Positions 16,767-26,158 of a stretch of 64,000 nucleotides of DNA are shown in pieces. The stretch is from an uncultured Faecalibaculum sp. Its GTDB lineage: Bacteria > Bacillota_I > Bacilli_A > Erysipelotrichales > Erysipelotrichaceae. Location of the stretch: NCBI RefSeq assembly GCF_910588395.1, contig NZ_CAJUPA010000004.1, positions 19,512 to 83,511 on the forward strand. The letters are read 5' to 3'. Under the pieces are notes generated by a model. It searched no databases. It was not told the DNA's origin and saw nothing but the letters and a program-made list of their open reading frames with translations. The translations under genes and the position numbers were made by a program. Numbering within the stretch: the stretch's first letter is position 1; each line of letters begins with the position of its first letter.

Positions 16767-17915
16767 ATGAGCGAAAAACAGCCTATACTGAAAATCCGGG
16801 ATCTGGACATCTCCTTCAAGACCGACGGCGGAAATGTCAAGGCGGTCCGTGGTGTGGATCTGGATCTGCACCGGGGCGAGACCATTGCCATCGTGGGCGA
16901 ATCCGGTTCCGGAAAATCCGTAACCACCAAAGCCGTCATGGGTATCCTGGCAGGCAATGGCACCATCAACAACGGTACGATTGAGTACACGTATGCGGAC
17001 CTGAGTCCCGAGCGGATCACCGAAGTGCAGGAGAAATACGACGGTGTCATTCCGGAAGGCTACCTGAAGCCGGAAGAGCTGAAGACAGTGGACATCGTCA
17101 AGAGCACGCCGAAATTCATCCAGTCCGAGATCCGCGGACGCCGCATTGCCATGGTGTTCCAGGATCCGATGACGTCCCTGGATCCCACCATGACCATCGG
17201 CAAGCAGGTCATGGAAGCCATGCGCTTTCACTACAACACGCCGAAAAAGGAAGCCTGGAAACGGGCGGTCCGGCTGCTGGAACTGGTTGGCATCACCGAT
17301 GCGGAAAAGCGCATGAAGAACTATCCCCATCAGCTCTCCGGCGGCATGCGGCAGCGTGTGGTCATCGCCATTGCCCTGTCCTGCGATCCGGAAGTTCTGA
17401 TCTGTGATGAACCCACCACCGCGCTGGACGTGACGATCCAGGCCAAGATTCTGGAGCTGATCAAGGAAATCCAGAAGAAAAAGGACCTGTCGGTTATCTA
17501 CATCACCCACGATCTGGGGGTTGTGGCCAAGGTGGCGGATTACGTCAATGTCATGTATGCCGGCCGGATCATCGAGACTGGCACAGTCAACGAGATTTTC
17601 TACGATCCCCGTCATCCCTATACCTGGGGTCTGCTGGCTTCCATGCCGGATGTGGATTCCAGCGATGATGAGCTGTATACCATTCCCGGCACTCCGCCCA
17701 ACATGCTGCATGAGCCCAAAGGTGACGCCTTCGCCCCCCGGAACCGGTTCGCGCTGAAGATTGATGAGAAACTGGCTCCGCCCATGTTCCAGCTGACGCC
17801 CACCCACAAAGTGGCTTCCTGGCTGGCGGCACCGGAGGCACCGAAGGTGGATATGCCCGAGGATCTGAAGAAACGGATCGACCGCATGAAGAAGGAGGCG
17901 GATATCAATGTCTGA
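16767..17915 (+). CDS. oppD: Oligopeptide ABC transporter ATPase
   Basis: 382 residues; AAGGAGGATTT precedes ATG 16767. Walker A GESGSGKSVTT lies near residue 38. The signature is LSGGMRQRV near 191, and Walker B VLICDEPTTALDV near 210 is followed by THDLG. The C-terminal oligopeptide-transporter extension contains PYTWGLLASMPD. An insertion of about 35 residues between Walker A and the Q-loop (residues 70-112, YADLSPERITEVQEKYDG) makes it longer than usual. It hydrolyses ATP with OppF on the inner face. Confidence 0.92.
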   Translation: MSEKQPILKIRDLDISFKTDGGNVKAVRGVDLDLHRGETIAIVGESGSGKSVTTKAVMGILAGNGTINNGTIEYTYADLSPERITEVQEKYDGVIPEGYLKPEELKTVDIVKSTPKFIQSEIRGRRIAMVFQDPMTSLDPTMTIGKQVMEAMRFHYNTPKKEAWKRAVRLLELVGITDAEKRMKNYPHQLSGGMRQRVVIAIALSCDPEVLICDEPTTALDVTIQAKILELIKEIQKKKDLSVIYITHDLGVVAKVADYVNVMYAGRIIETGTVNEIFYDPRHPYTWGLLASMPDVDSSDDELYTIPGTPPNMLHEPKGDAFAPRNRFALKIDEKLAPPMFQLTPTHKVASWLAAPEAPKVDMPEDLKKRIDRMKKEADINV

Positions 17916-18855
17916 ACGCATTCTGGATGTCAAAGGCCTCCGGCAGTATTTCCGAATCAGCCGGAAATTCACAGTAAAGGCCGTGGATGGCATCGACTTT
18001 CATATTGATGAAGGAGAGACCTATGGTCTGGTAGGTGAATCCGGTTCCGGCAAGTCCACCACCGGCCGCTCCATCATCCGGCTGTATGACCCCACAGATG
18101 GACAGATCACCTTCTGCGGCCGGGATATCTCCGGCAAAATGAGCAAGGATGACGAACGGTTCCTTCACACGAACATGCAGATGATTTTCCAGGACCCCAT
18201 GGCGTGTCTGAACCCCAGGGAAAAAGTCATGGACATCATTGCGGAGGGACTGGACATCCACAAACTGTACAAAACCGAAGAGGAACGGAAGCAGAAAGTC
18301 TACGACATGCTGGAGCTGGTTGGTCTTTCCAAAGAACATGCCAACCGGTATCCTCACCAGTTTTCCGGCGGACAGCGGCAGCGGATCGGCATTGCCCGGG
18401 CGCTGGTCATGGATCCGCAGCTGATCATTGCGGATGAAGCGATCTCTGCCCTGGATGTATCCATTCAGGCGCAGGTGGTCAACCTGATGAAACAGATTCA
18501 GAAGAAATACAACACGGCGTTTCTGTTCATCGCCCATGACCTGTCCATGGTCAAGTACATCTCTGACCGGATCGGAGTCATGCACATGGGGCATCTGGTG
18601 GAGACCGGAACCACTGACGAGATTTTCCGCAATCCCATTCATCCCTACACCCGTTCCCTGCTCTCCGCCATTCCGGAGCCGAACCCGGTGGTGGAAAAAG
18701 AACGGATTTCCCTCTCCTATGACCAGAAGGAAGCCGGTGTGGACTACACCAAGGGTACCCGTCATCTGGTGGAGGGCGACCATTACGTTCTGGCTACAGA
18801 CGAAGAATTCGACAAATGGACAAAGGAAGCGGCTGAATCACCGGTTCTGTCCTGA
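17908..18855 (+). CDS. oppF: Oligopeptide ABC transporter ATPase
   Basis: 315 residues; the ATG lies inside the end of oppD (8-nt overlap). Walker A GESGSGKSTTGRS lies near residue 42. Then come FQDPMACLNPREKV, typical of OppF, the signature FSGGQRQRIGIARAL near 151 and Walker B IIADEAISALDVS near 171. Last gene of the operon, followed by a strong terminator. Partner ATPase of OppD. Confidence 0.93.
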   Translation: MSERILDVKGLRQYFRISRKFTVKAVDGIDFHIDEGETYGLVGESGSGKSTTGRSIIRLYDPTDGQITFCGRDISGKMSKDDERFLHTNMQMIFQDPMACLNPREKVMDIIAEGLDIHKLYKTEEERKQKVYDMLELVGLSKEHANRYPHQFSGGQRQRIGIARALVMDPQLIIADEAISALDVSIQAQVVNLMKQIQKKYNTAFLFIAHDLSMVKYISDRIGVMHMGHLVETGTTDEIFRNPIHPYTRSLLSAIPEPNPVVEKERISLSYDQKEAGVDYTKGTRHLVEGDHYVLATDEEFDKWTKEAAESPVLS

Positions 18856-18881
18856 AACAGCCATCTGACGCAACTTTATCA

Positions 18882-18910
18882 CCGGGAGATAGACGTCTCC
18901 CGGCTTTTTT
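18882..18910 (+). terminator. Terminator of the opp operon
   Basis: CCGGGAGA-tagacg-TCTCCCGG then CTTTTTT, 27 nt after the oppF stop. Confidence 0.92.
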
Positions 18911-18958
18911 CTGCATACTGCTGTCTGACAGGCTGTGAAAGAACGGTCCCTGCACCTT

Positions 18959-19000
18959 AAAAGGGCTGTACCCAGTCAATCCTCCGGGTACAGCCCTTTT
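18959..19000. terminator. Bidirectional terminator hairpin
   Basis: AAAAGGGCTGTACCC-loop-GGGTACAGCCCTTTT, a 15-bp perfect stem with T runs on both strands. It separates opp (plus) from the convergent surface-protein gene (minus). Confidence 0.85.
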
Positions 19001-20191
19001 CATATATACAGATCAGCGTCTGACTGCACAGCTTCAGACCTGTATTGGCGGTCTGAAGCGATGGTTCGTGCTGTTTTCCGCTATTTGCGTTTTTTTCTGC
19101 GCAGCAGAGCGCCTGCTGCCAGGGCAATGGCAGAAAGGATCAGGAATCCGCCAAATACACCGGCTTGTGTATAGTCTGCTGTATCCACCGGCTGCCTGTT
19201 CCTGCCCTCCCGGTAAGGTACAGCATCCAGAGCTCTGACAGATGCCGGATCCAGCGGCATATCTTTGAGCGCAACCACCTTGTCGGCCGTGTTCTGCGAC
19301 TGGCTGTCATCAGAAGACTGCGCACTCTCTGGTTTCAGCACCAGAACACTGGCTGTCTCATCCTTCACGACTTCCAGCTGATACTGGACAATGACCGGCT
19401 TGCCGTTTCTGCCGGCTGATTCAAACCGCAGCTCACCGGAGGTGACCACGGGAATCGTCAGCCTGGTGCCTGCAGGCGCAGAGGTATCCAGTCCATTCAG
19501 CGTCACCGTGAGTCCTCTGGCTGCCTGAGCCAGGGCTGTACGGAGATCTGCCAGGGTACTGATCCGGTCCGGATCCAGCGACATTCTCACGGTAATGCCA
19601 TCCGGAGTCCGGACAGTTCCCTGATACCGGAAGTATCCCCCTCCGGTTCCTTCAATGCTGCCGAAAGCCCGGGCATTATTCACATTCACACCCTGGGGAA
19701 TCGCAATATATGTTTCCAGAAACATGTTCTGCAGACTAAAGGGGAAGGCACCGGATTCCCGGAGTCCATACTTCTCAGCCAGCGCGTTCACTTCTTTCTG
19801 CAGCCCCTGCACATCCACAGCTGCCCGGACAGTGAATTCCCAACCGGCTTCTGTCTGATACCTGTTGCCGGGCTTTGTGTTTTCCACCGAACCAGTGGTA
19901 TTCTCCGGCACTGTCCTGCTGATGACCTCCGGCTCGATTGTTTTCACCGTGGCTTTCAGGCTGCGTTTTGCTGTTTCCGGTACACCCTGGAATGTCAGGT
20001 CAAAGGCGAAGGGGGCGCCGGTGCTGGATACAGCGGCAGCCTTCAGAGAACCACGCAGCGATCCGCTGAATGTATATGTCTGCTCCGGGGCATCATCGGC
20101 AATGGAAAAGCCGTCCAGTTTCAGACTCAGCAGGCCATCTGTCTGATTCGTAATATCCCTCAGATCTCTGAGCGTTTTCACCTGCCTGTTC

Positions 20192-20311
20192 AGGGTCAGC
20201 TTCGCTGTCACATTGTCATCTTTCAGGGTGACCGATTCCACCCGGAAAGCAAGGGTCAGCTTCGCTGTCACATTGTCATCTTTCAGGGTGACCGATTCCA
20301 CCCGGAAAGCA
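20192..20311. repeat. 60-bp perfect tandem duplication in the surface protein gene
   Basis: 20192-20251 and 20252-20311 are identical, duplicating 20 residues (AFRVESVTLKDDNVTAKLTL) in frame. Perfect identity implies a recent event. Confidence 0.97.
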
Positions 20312-20894
20312 TCGGATCCGGTGAAGACCGGTTTTCCGGTTTCCGTCCACACAGCGCCTTCCGGCAGCTGGAAGACCGCTGTGAAGGTCAGGTCCTCCAC
20401 ATTCACCGGAATGCTGGCAGGATCGCTGCTGGCTGTGTGGTACTGAGCAATGAGTTCCGAAAGCTGTGTCCGGATGGCGGACGCATCCATCGTGCCTGTC
20501 AGAGCAAACTGTTCTCCTTTTGTTTTGCCGTTTCATAGACCGTTCCCGGTTCGGCGGTTCCGGCGCTGATCCAGGAAGGATTGTCCAGAGAAAGCCGCAC
20601 CGGGTGGTTCACCATGACCCCGGCTGTCAGACTGCCTGTATCAGCTGTACCGGTGCCGCTGAATCCCAGATCCAGTGTCACCGGAATGCCCTGGCCGGTG
20701 GTGGCGCTGGCTGTCATGGTCCCCGAGACAGAGCCATTGACGGTATACAGCTTCGCCTGTTCCGTCTGGACAGGTACCCGGGCTGCATTCCCGGCGGATC
20801 CGGTCTGAAGGCAATTCTTCTCATCCTGCACCGCCGGTTTTCCCCTGAACCACCTTCCGGGATTTATCCGGACAGAGGCTGCGGCTTCCCATGG

Positions 20895-20900
20895 TAAAAT
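20895..20900 (+). promoter_or_regulatory. -10 box of ppk placed for a leaderless transcript
   Basis: TAAAAT followed by exactly 6 nt and the ppk ATG; no Shine-Dalgarno beyond a weak AGG. Confidence 0.45.
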
Positions 20901-20906
20901 ACAGGT

Positions 20907-23030
20907 ATGGAAGAGAAACGATACCCATTCACGCAGAACCGGGAAATCTCCTGGCTGCGTTTCAATCAAAGAGTTCTGGAAGAAGCCTCGGACCCCAGAG
21001 TCCCCCTGCTGGAACGGCTGAAGTTCCTGTCAATTTTCACCAGCAATCTGGATGAATTTTTCATGGTCCGCTGCGGATCTCTGTATGATCAGATGCTGTT
21101 TGATCCGGATCGCACAGACGCCAAAAGCGGCATGACTCCCAAAGAACAGCTGCAGGCCATCTACAAGGATGCCAGACGGCTGTATGCCATGCGGGACACA
21201 GTCTACAAAGACATCAACAAAACCCTGCAGGCTCTGTTTCTGGCCAATGTCTCCCGGAAAAACCTCAGCCGGAAACAGCAGAAATCCCTGCAGCAGGAAT
21301 TCGAGCACAAGATCCTGCCGCTGCTCTCGCCGCAGATCATTGACGCCCATCACCCCTTCCCCCATCTGATCAACAAAGAACAGTACATCTTCTGCGAACT
21401 CCAGATGACCAATGGAAAGAAGCGGTTCGGGATCATTCCCGTTCCCTCCTTTCTGGACCGGGTGATCCCTGTACCGGATACCAGCGACAACTACATCCTC
21501 GTGGAACAGCTGATTCTGCAGCATGTGGACAAAGTGTTCCCCAAATCCCGGGTCCTGTTCAAGACCATCATCCGGGTCACCCGGAACGCAGACATCAACC
21601 TGAATGAGAAGGACATCGAGGAAGACGAAGACTACCGGCAGTACATGAAGAAGATCCTCAAGAAACGCAGCCGGCTCTCGGCCATCCGTCTGGAGCTCTA
21701 CAAAGGCGCCAGTCCGGAAGTGCTGTCCTATCTCTGTTCCCATCTGCGGATCTCGCCGGAGCAGGTGTTTGTCTCCCGGGTTCCCCTGGAACTCAAGCAT
21801 CTGTTCCAGGTCGTCTCCGGCGCCCCCGCCAGCCGCACCGCACCTCTGCTCTATCAGCCCTTTGTGCCGCAGTCCACTACGCAGCTGGACCCAGACCGGC
21901 CGCTCATTCCACAGATCGCCGCCCGGGATGTGATGCTGTTTTATCCGTATCAGGACATCGGTCTGTATCTGAAGCTGCTGAAGGAAGCTGCCTGGGACAA
22001 AAACGTAGTGTCCATCAAGATCACCATTTACCGCCTGGCGGACAATTCCAAAGTCGTGGACTACCTGGTTCAGGCAGCGGAAAACGGCAAGGAGGTTCTG
22101 GTGCTCATGGAACTGCGAGCCCGGTTCGACGAATCCAACAACATCCGCATGGCAGAACGGCTGGAAAACGCCGGCTGCACCGTGATTTACGGATTTGAAA
22201 ACTACAAAGTGCACTCCAAGATCTGCCTGATCACCTACCGCAGCCACGGACAGATCAGAACCATCACCCAGATCGGGACAGGAAACTACAACGAGAAAAC
22301 CAGCCGGCAGTACACAGACCTGTCTCTCATGACCGGCGATCCCGTCATCGGGCAGGACGCCATCGCCTTTTTCCAGAACATGCAGATTTCCAACCTCAAC
22401 GGTGCCTACCGGAAACTGCTCACCAGCCCGCAGCAGCTGAAAACCGCGGTGATGGAAAAAATCGACCGGCAGATCCAGCGGGCAAAAGAAGGACAACCAG
22501 CACGGATCATGCTGAAAATGAATTCCGTCACAGATCTGGAGCTCATTGAAAAGCTGCAGCAGGCCAGTCAGGCAGGCGTTCCCGTCACCATGGTAGTCCG
22601 GGGCATCTGCTGCCTGCTGCCGGGAATTGAAGGCCAGACAGAAAACATCCGAATTTACTCCATCGTCGGCCGCTTCCTGGAACATTCCCGGATCTATGTC
22701 TTTGGACCGGATGAGGACATGGAGATGTATATTTCCAGCGCAGACTTCATGACCCGGAACACAGAACGCCGGGTGGAAATCGCCGCTCCGGTGACCGATC
22801 CCGCCCTTCGCCGCCGTGTCATGACCTACTTCGATTCCCTGCTCAAGGACAACCAGAAACGCCGGGAACTGAAATCAGACGGACGGTATCTTCCCATTGA
22901 CCTGGAAGACAACAGTCCCTATGACTCCCAGGCCGTCTGCATCCGGGAAGCGGAAAAAGACCGGTTCGTACCGGAAGTTCCCCGGGGATTCATGCAGAGA
23001 CTGCGGAACCGTCTTCGTCATCAAAGCTGA
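20907..23030 (+). CDS. ppk: Polyphosphate kinase 1
   Basis: 707 residues, full length for PPK1. It opens with NREISWLRFNQRVLEEA, the conserved N-terminal domain. The autophosphorylated His is in NYKVHSKICLI at about residue 437, and the second catalytic His is in FLEHSRIYVFG near 593. Arg/Gly motifs RARFDESNN and GTGNYNEKTSRQYTDLS are present. It makes and breaks inorganic polyphosphate from ATP at the membrane. No ppx is adjacent. The start codon lacks a Shine-Dalgarno and follows a -10-like box by 6 nt. Confidence 0.95.
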   Translation: MEEKRYPFTQNREISWLRFNQRVLEEASDPRVPLLERLKFLSIFTSNLDEFFMVRCGSLYDQMLFDPDRTDAKSGMTPKEQLQAIYKDARRLYAMRDTVYKDINKTLQALFLANVSRKNLSRKQQKSLQQEFEHKILPLLSPQIIDAHHPFPHLINKEQYIFCELQMTNGKKRFGIIPVPSFLDRVIPVPDTSDNYILVEQLILQHVDKVFPKSRVLFKTIIRVTRNADINLNEKDIEEDEDYRQYMKKILKKRSRLSAIRLELYKGASPEVLSYLCSHLRISPEQVFVSRVPLELKHLFQVVSGAPASRTAPLLYQPFVPQSTTQLDPDRPLIPQIAARDVMLFYPYQDIGLYLKLLKEAAWDKNVVSIKITIYRLADNSKVVDYLVQAAENGKEVLVLMELRARFDESNNIRMAERLENAGCTVIYGFENYKVHSKICLITYRSHGQIRTITQIGTGNYNEKTSRQYTDLSLMTGDPVIGQDAIAFFQNMQISNLNGAYRKLLTSPQQLKTAVMEKIDRQIQRAKEGQPARIMLKMNSVTDLELIEKLQQASQAGVPVTMVVRGICCLLPGIEGQTENIRIYSIVGRFLEHSRIYVFGPDEDMEMYISSADFMTRNTERRVEIAAPVTDPALRRRVMTYFDSLLKDNQKRRELKSDGRYLPIDLEDNSPYDSQAVCIREAEKDRFVPEVPRGFMQRLRNRLRHQS

Positions 23031-23053
23031 TAGTCCCATTCTGACTGTATTAC

Positions 23054-23079
23054 GGGAGAGCGGACGCTCTCCCTGTTTC
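23054..23079 (+). terminator. Weak terminator after ppk
   Basis: GGGAGAGC-ggac-GCTCTCCC, a perfect 8-bp stem, followed by TGTTTCTGTT. Confidence 0.65.
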
Positions 23080-23089
23080 TGTTCCTGCC

Positions 23090-23118
23090 GATGACGGCAA
23101 AGCCGGCAGGGCGTTACA
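23090..23118 (+). repeat. Direct repeat copy A flanking the PTS/araD module
   Basis: The 25-bp core ACGGCAAAGCCGGCAGGGCG plus TTACA at 23094-23118 is identical to 28139-28163. Including 4 more upstream bases the match is 28/29. It lies between the ppk and araD terminators. Confidence 0.9.
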
Positions 23119-23135
23119 GCCGGAATCTTCAGTCA

Positions 23136-23179
23136 AAAAGCATCCTGACTTCTGCCATCAGCAGAAGAACGGGATGCTT
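23136..23179 (-). terminator. Terminator of the PTS/araD operon
   Basis: Minus strand AAGCATCC ... GGATGCTT with inner CTTCTGC/GCAGAAG, followed by TTTTT. Located about 30 nt after araD. Confidence 0.82.
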
Positions 23180-23209
23180 GTTTCATGATTCGATTGTCCA
23201 GAATTTCAT

Positions 23210-23908
23210 TCAGCCACGCTGGCCGTAATAGGCCTCCGGACCATGTTTGCGCCGGAAGTGCTTATCCAGCAGAACAGCCGGCGCCTGTGCGGCATCGCCA
23301 TTCACCAGATAAGTCAGGGCTGCCATTTTCGCTGCTTCCTCCAGCACTGCTGCATGATACACCGCTTCCGCTGCATCTCTGCCCCAGGTGAAAGGACCGT
23401 GATTTTTCACCAGCACTGCCGGTGTATGCGGGAAGGAAATGTGTCTGTCCCGAAAGGTCCGGACAATCACATCTCCGGTATGCCGTTCGTACTCAGACTG
23501 AACTTCTGCCACCTGCATATCCGGGGTACAGGGAACCGGACCATGAAAGTAATCCGCATGGGTGGTTCCCAGAGGTTCCAGGTCCTTCCCCGCCTGGGCA
23601 AAAGCCACCGCCCAGGGAGAATGGGTGTGAACCACTCCGCCAATTTCCGGATCCGCAGCATACAGTGCCAGATGAGTGGGAAGATCCGAGCTGGGACGCA
23701 GATTTCCTTCCACCACATTTCCCTCCAGATCCGTAATCACCATGTCCTCCGGGCGCATCGTTTCATAGAGAACGCCACTGGGTTTGATCACCACCAGACC
23801 GGACTGGCGGTCAATGGCTGATACATTCCCCCAGGTGAACAGAACAAGTCCCAGATCATTCAGACGCAGATTCTGTTCCCAGACCTTCTGTCTGAGTTCC
23901 TCAAGCAT
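23210..23908 (-). CDS. araD: L-ribulose-5-phosphate 4-epimerase family protein (AraD/UlaF/SgbE)
   Basis: 232 residues from ATG 23908, which overlaps the IIC stop (ATGCTTGA); the longer frame to 24079 is a shadow of IIC. Class II aldolase fold with the zinc motif VVHTHSPWAVAFAQAG (His-His), a third His in PLGTTHADYFHGPVPCTP and KNHGPFTWG. Substrate loop SGVLYETMRPEDMV matches AraD/UlaF. It interconverts L-ribulose-5-P and D-xylulose-5-P. As last gene of a galactitol-type PTS operon it probably routes a pentitol or related sugar acid into the pentose phosphate pathway. Confidence 0.88.
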   Translation of the reverse strand: MLEELRQKVWEQNLRLNDLGLVLFTWGNVSAIDRQSGLVVIKPSGVLYETMRPEDMVITDLEGNVVEGNLRPSSDLPTHLALYAADPEIGGVVHTHSPWAVAFAQAGKDLEPLGTTHADYFHGPVPCTPDMQVAEVQSEYERHTGDVIVRTFRDRHISFPHTPAVLVKNHGPFTWGRDAAEAVYHAAVLEEAAKMAALTYLVNGDAAQAPAVLLDKHFRRKHGPEAYYGQRG

Positions 23909-25397
23909 CCTGCAGCCCCGACTGGATATCTGTTTCTTCCATGGCATTCTGCACAGCCGCTGTTTTCGCGCGGCGAGCCGCTCTGCGGGCTGCCCGCTGC
24001 TGCTGCTTCTCGGCTTCCTGTGCCTGTTCCAGCTTTTCCTCTTCCAGAATTTTCTTCCGGTTCCAGATCGCCAGCGCAATGGTACCAGCCACGATCAGGC
24101 CCACCCAGAGCCAGCCGTTGTTGACTGCCTGCACCAGCAGCCAGGGAATGGGATTGGATCCATAGTCGATGCTGGAGATCAGTGTCGCGCCATCGGGGAT
24201 CGGGAAATGGCTGGCTGCAGCCGCGCTGGTAAACAGCGGTGCCAGACTGGTGCCAATCATCAGCCCCACCCCCATGACCACGATGCCAATAAGGAACGTT
24301 CGGAAGAAATCGCCTTTTGTCACTGCCACAATCAGCGGGAACTGGAAGCAGATCCCGCACAGTCCCACCAGAGGCAGGAACTCATTCCCCGGCAGAATGA
24401 TTGCCAGCAGCAGCGTAATGGGAACCATGATTACCGACATTGCCAGAACCACCGGATGACCGATCCCTGCGGCGCAATCCAGACCAATATAGACTTTTCG
24501 TCCGGCGAATTTTTTCTGGATGATCGTCTGAATACCCTCGGACACCGGAATGATGCCCTCCATCAGGATCGCAGCCATTTTCGGTGTGATCACCAGCACA
24601 GCAGAGACCGTGACACCCATGACCAGGATCTGGGCCACCTTATCCGATGTGGACAGCTCCGGCATGAAGGCGAAACCGGCCACACCCAGAACCAGGCCCA
24701 CGATCAGCCCCAGAATCGCCGGATCCCCGAAGAGCCCCATCTTTTTGTTGATGGTCTTCTCATCCAGATGGATTTTGTTCAGACCAGGCACTTTGTCAAT
24801 GGCCTTGTCCATGACCCAGGCAATGGGCACAAAGGAAGCTGCCAGACCATGCGGGAACGTGACACCAGGCAGACCCAGCACTTCTTCGGTGGCTTTGGCC
24901 ATGCGGTCGGCAATCACCATGATGACAACCATGTTCACAGAAGCAAGCACCAGAGACAGCACCATGTTGTGGGTCAGGGCATAGACGATGGAACCGGAGA
25001 AGGCAAAGTGCCAGAAATCCCAGATATCCACATCCACGGTTTTTGTGGTCTTGGTCAGCAGCATGACCACATTGATCAGAATCCCCAGAGGAATCATTGT
25101 CACTCCAACGGCTGTACCGAAGGCAATAGCAGAGGCGCTGGGCCATCCGACATCGATCACAGTCAGATTCAGGCCGAAGAGTTCCACCATGTTGTTGACA
25201 GCAGGCTGAACCACATCTGTCAGGATGGTGACTGTGGCATTCAGACCAATGAAGCCGATGCCTACCAGCAGGCCACCTTTGAGGGCCCGCAGGAACGGAA
25301 CCCGGATGCACAGGCCAATGATCAGCATGATGATTGGCATCATGACTGTGGGCCCCAGATCAATGATGAACTGAATTGCGTTTGTAATGACTGACAT
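23901..25397 (-). CDS. PTS galactitol-type EIIC permease
   Basis: 498 residues with about ten membrane segments. Gat-family features include GIGFIGLNATVTILTDVVQP near residue 45 and FAFSGSIVYALTHNM near 135. The C-terminus is a charged Ala/Arg/Gln-rich cytoplasmic tail of about 50 residues, longer than in GatC. It transports and couples phosphorylation of the sugar using IIA and IIB encoded upstream. Substrate inferred as a polyol, supported only by family and by the adjacent epimerase. Confidence 0.88.
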   Translation of the reverse strand: MSVITNAIQFIIDLGPTVMMPIIMLIIGLCIRVPFLRALKGGLLVGIGFIGLNATVTILTDVVQPAVNNMVELFGLNLTVIDVGWPSASAIAFGTAVGVTMIPLGILINVVMLLTKTTKTVDVDIWDFWHFAFSGSIVYALTHNMVLSLVLASVNMVVIMVIADRMAKATEEVLGLPGVTFPHGLAASFVPIAWVMDKAIDKVPGLNKIHLDEKTINKKMGLFGDPAILGLIVGLVLGVAGFAFMPELSTSDKVAQILVMGVTVSAVLVITPKMAAILMEGIIPVSEGIQTIIQKKFAGRKVYIGLDCAAGIGHPVVLAMSVIMVPITLLLAIILPGNEFLPLVGLCGICFQFPLIVAVTKGDFFRTFLIGIVVMGVGLMIGTSLAPLFTSAAAASHFPIPDGATLISSIDYGSNPIPWLLVQAVNNGWLWVGLIVAGTIALAIWNRKKILEEEKLEQAQEAEKQQQRAARRAARRAKTAAVQNAMEETDIQSGLQDA

Positions 25398-25418
25398 ATC
25401 TACTCTCCTTATCTATTG

Positions 25419-25874
25419 TCAATGACTGCCTGTGCAGGTATCCAGCAGCCTGGCGATCACTTCGGGATCCTTCTCCTGGCTGAGCCGATCCATCAGACCG
25501 GCATCCGAGAACCGGGACATAAGACCGGACAGCAGGGGCATCTGATCCTGCTTGTTTTTCACCAGCAGCATGAAAATCATTTCAGCTTCCACCGGTGAAC
25601 CGGTACACATTTCCAGAAACTGCAGCGGACGGCTGGGGCGGACAAATACCAGACCGGGTTTTTTGATGAATTCACTGTCTGTATGCGGAATAGCCAGCTG
25701 ATGGCCGGGAATCCGCAGCCCAGTGGGAAACTGCTCCTCACGCTGGCGCAGGGCACTCTGGTACTGTTCATTCACATAGCCGTGTTTCTCCAGCCAGGCA
25801 GCCATTTTATGAAACAGATCATCCTGATTCTGGAAATCCGCATCCAGAAATACGAGACTGGCATCCATGATCAC
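25419..25874 (-). CDS. PTS EIIA component (fructose/galactitol type)
   Basis: 151 residues. The phosphorylated His lies in HQLAIPHTDSEFI near residue 63, in the EIIA type 2 context. Start ATG 25874 overlaps the IIB stop by 4 nt. It passes phosphate from HPr to the IIB Cys. Cytoplasmic. Confidence 0.88.
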   Translation of the reverse strand: MIMDASLVFLDADFQNQDDLFHKMAAWLEKHGYVNEQYQSALRQREEQFPTGLRIPGHQLAIPHTDSEFIKKPGLVFVRPSRPLQFLEMCTGSPVEAEMIFMLLVKNKQDQMPLLSGLMSRFSDAGLMDRLSQEKDPEVIARLLDTCTGSH

Positions 25875-26158
25875 AGCCCCAGGACATCCAGAATTTCATC
25901 CACGCAGTCATCCATCCCAATCTGCGTAATAAAGGGCAGGCCGAAGACCACAGGAGTGCCGTAATCCGCTTCCACCCGGGAAGTGGTGACCACCACATCG
26001 TAGCTGGCGGCATTCATGGGCAGATCCGCCACAGAACACTGACCATAGGTGACCTGGTTTTCCAGACCTTCTTCTGCCAGTTTGGCCTGCAGTTTCTGAA
26101 GAGCCACAGTACTGGTGCAGACGCCTGCTCCGCAGGCTACAAGAATTTTCTTTTTCAT
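25871..26158 (-). CDS. PTS EIIB component (galactitol type)
   Basis: 95 residues. The P-loop-like KKILVACGAGVCTSTVAL places the phosphorylated Cys at residue 9. The C-terminal half contains GLPFITQIGMDDCVDEIL, typical of Gat IIB. Overlaps the regulator stop and the IIA start by 4 nt each, so the operon is translationally coupled. Confidence 0.88.
   Translation of the reverse strand: MKKKILVACGAGVCTSTVALQKLQAKLAEEGLENQVTYGQCSVADLPMNAASYDVVVTTSRVEADYGTPVVFGLPFITQIGMDDCVDEILDVLGL

Larger units (their letters stand above)
19081..20906 (-). pseudogene. Damaged surface protein gene: frameshift, 60-bp duplication and missing 5' end
   Basis: The 3' part is an open frame from 20490 to 19081 (469 residues). 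It is rich in Thr/Ser beta-strand-like repeats, ends with a membrane helix (GVFGGFLILSAIALAAGALL) and RRKKRK, and has no LPxTG. The 5' part continues in another frame up to the ppk start, with similar composition, and ends at 20499. One extra A in the run near 20525 would join the two frames (KTKGEQFALTGTMDASAI). No signal peptide or ribosome site is found upstream; the 5' end abuts ppk. A 60-bp in-frame duplication lies at 20192-20311. Family unknown. Confidence 0.7.

Noticed and set aside
21030..22685. 551-residue minus-strand frame inside ppk
   Set aside because: Mirror of a full-length PPK1 with intact catalytic motifs; no start signals.
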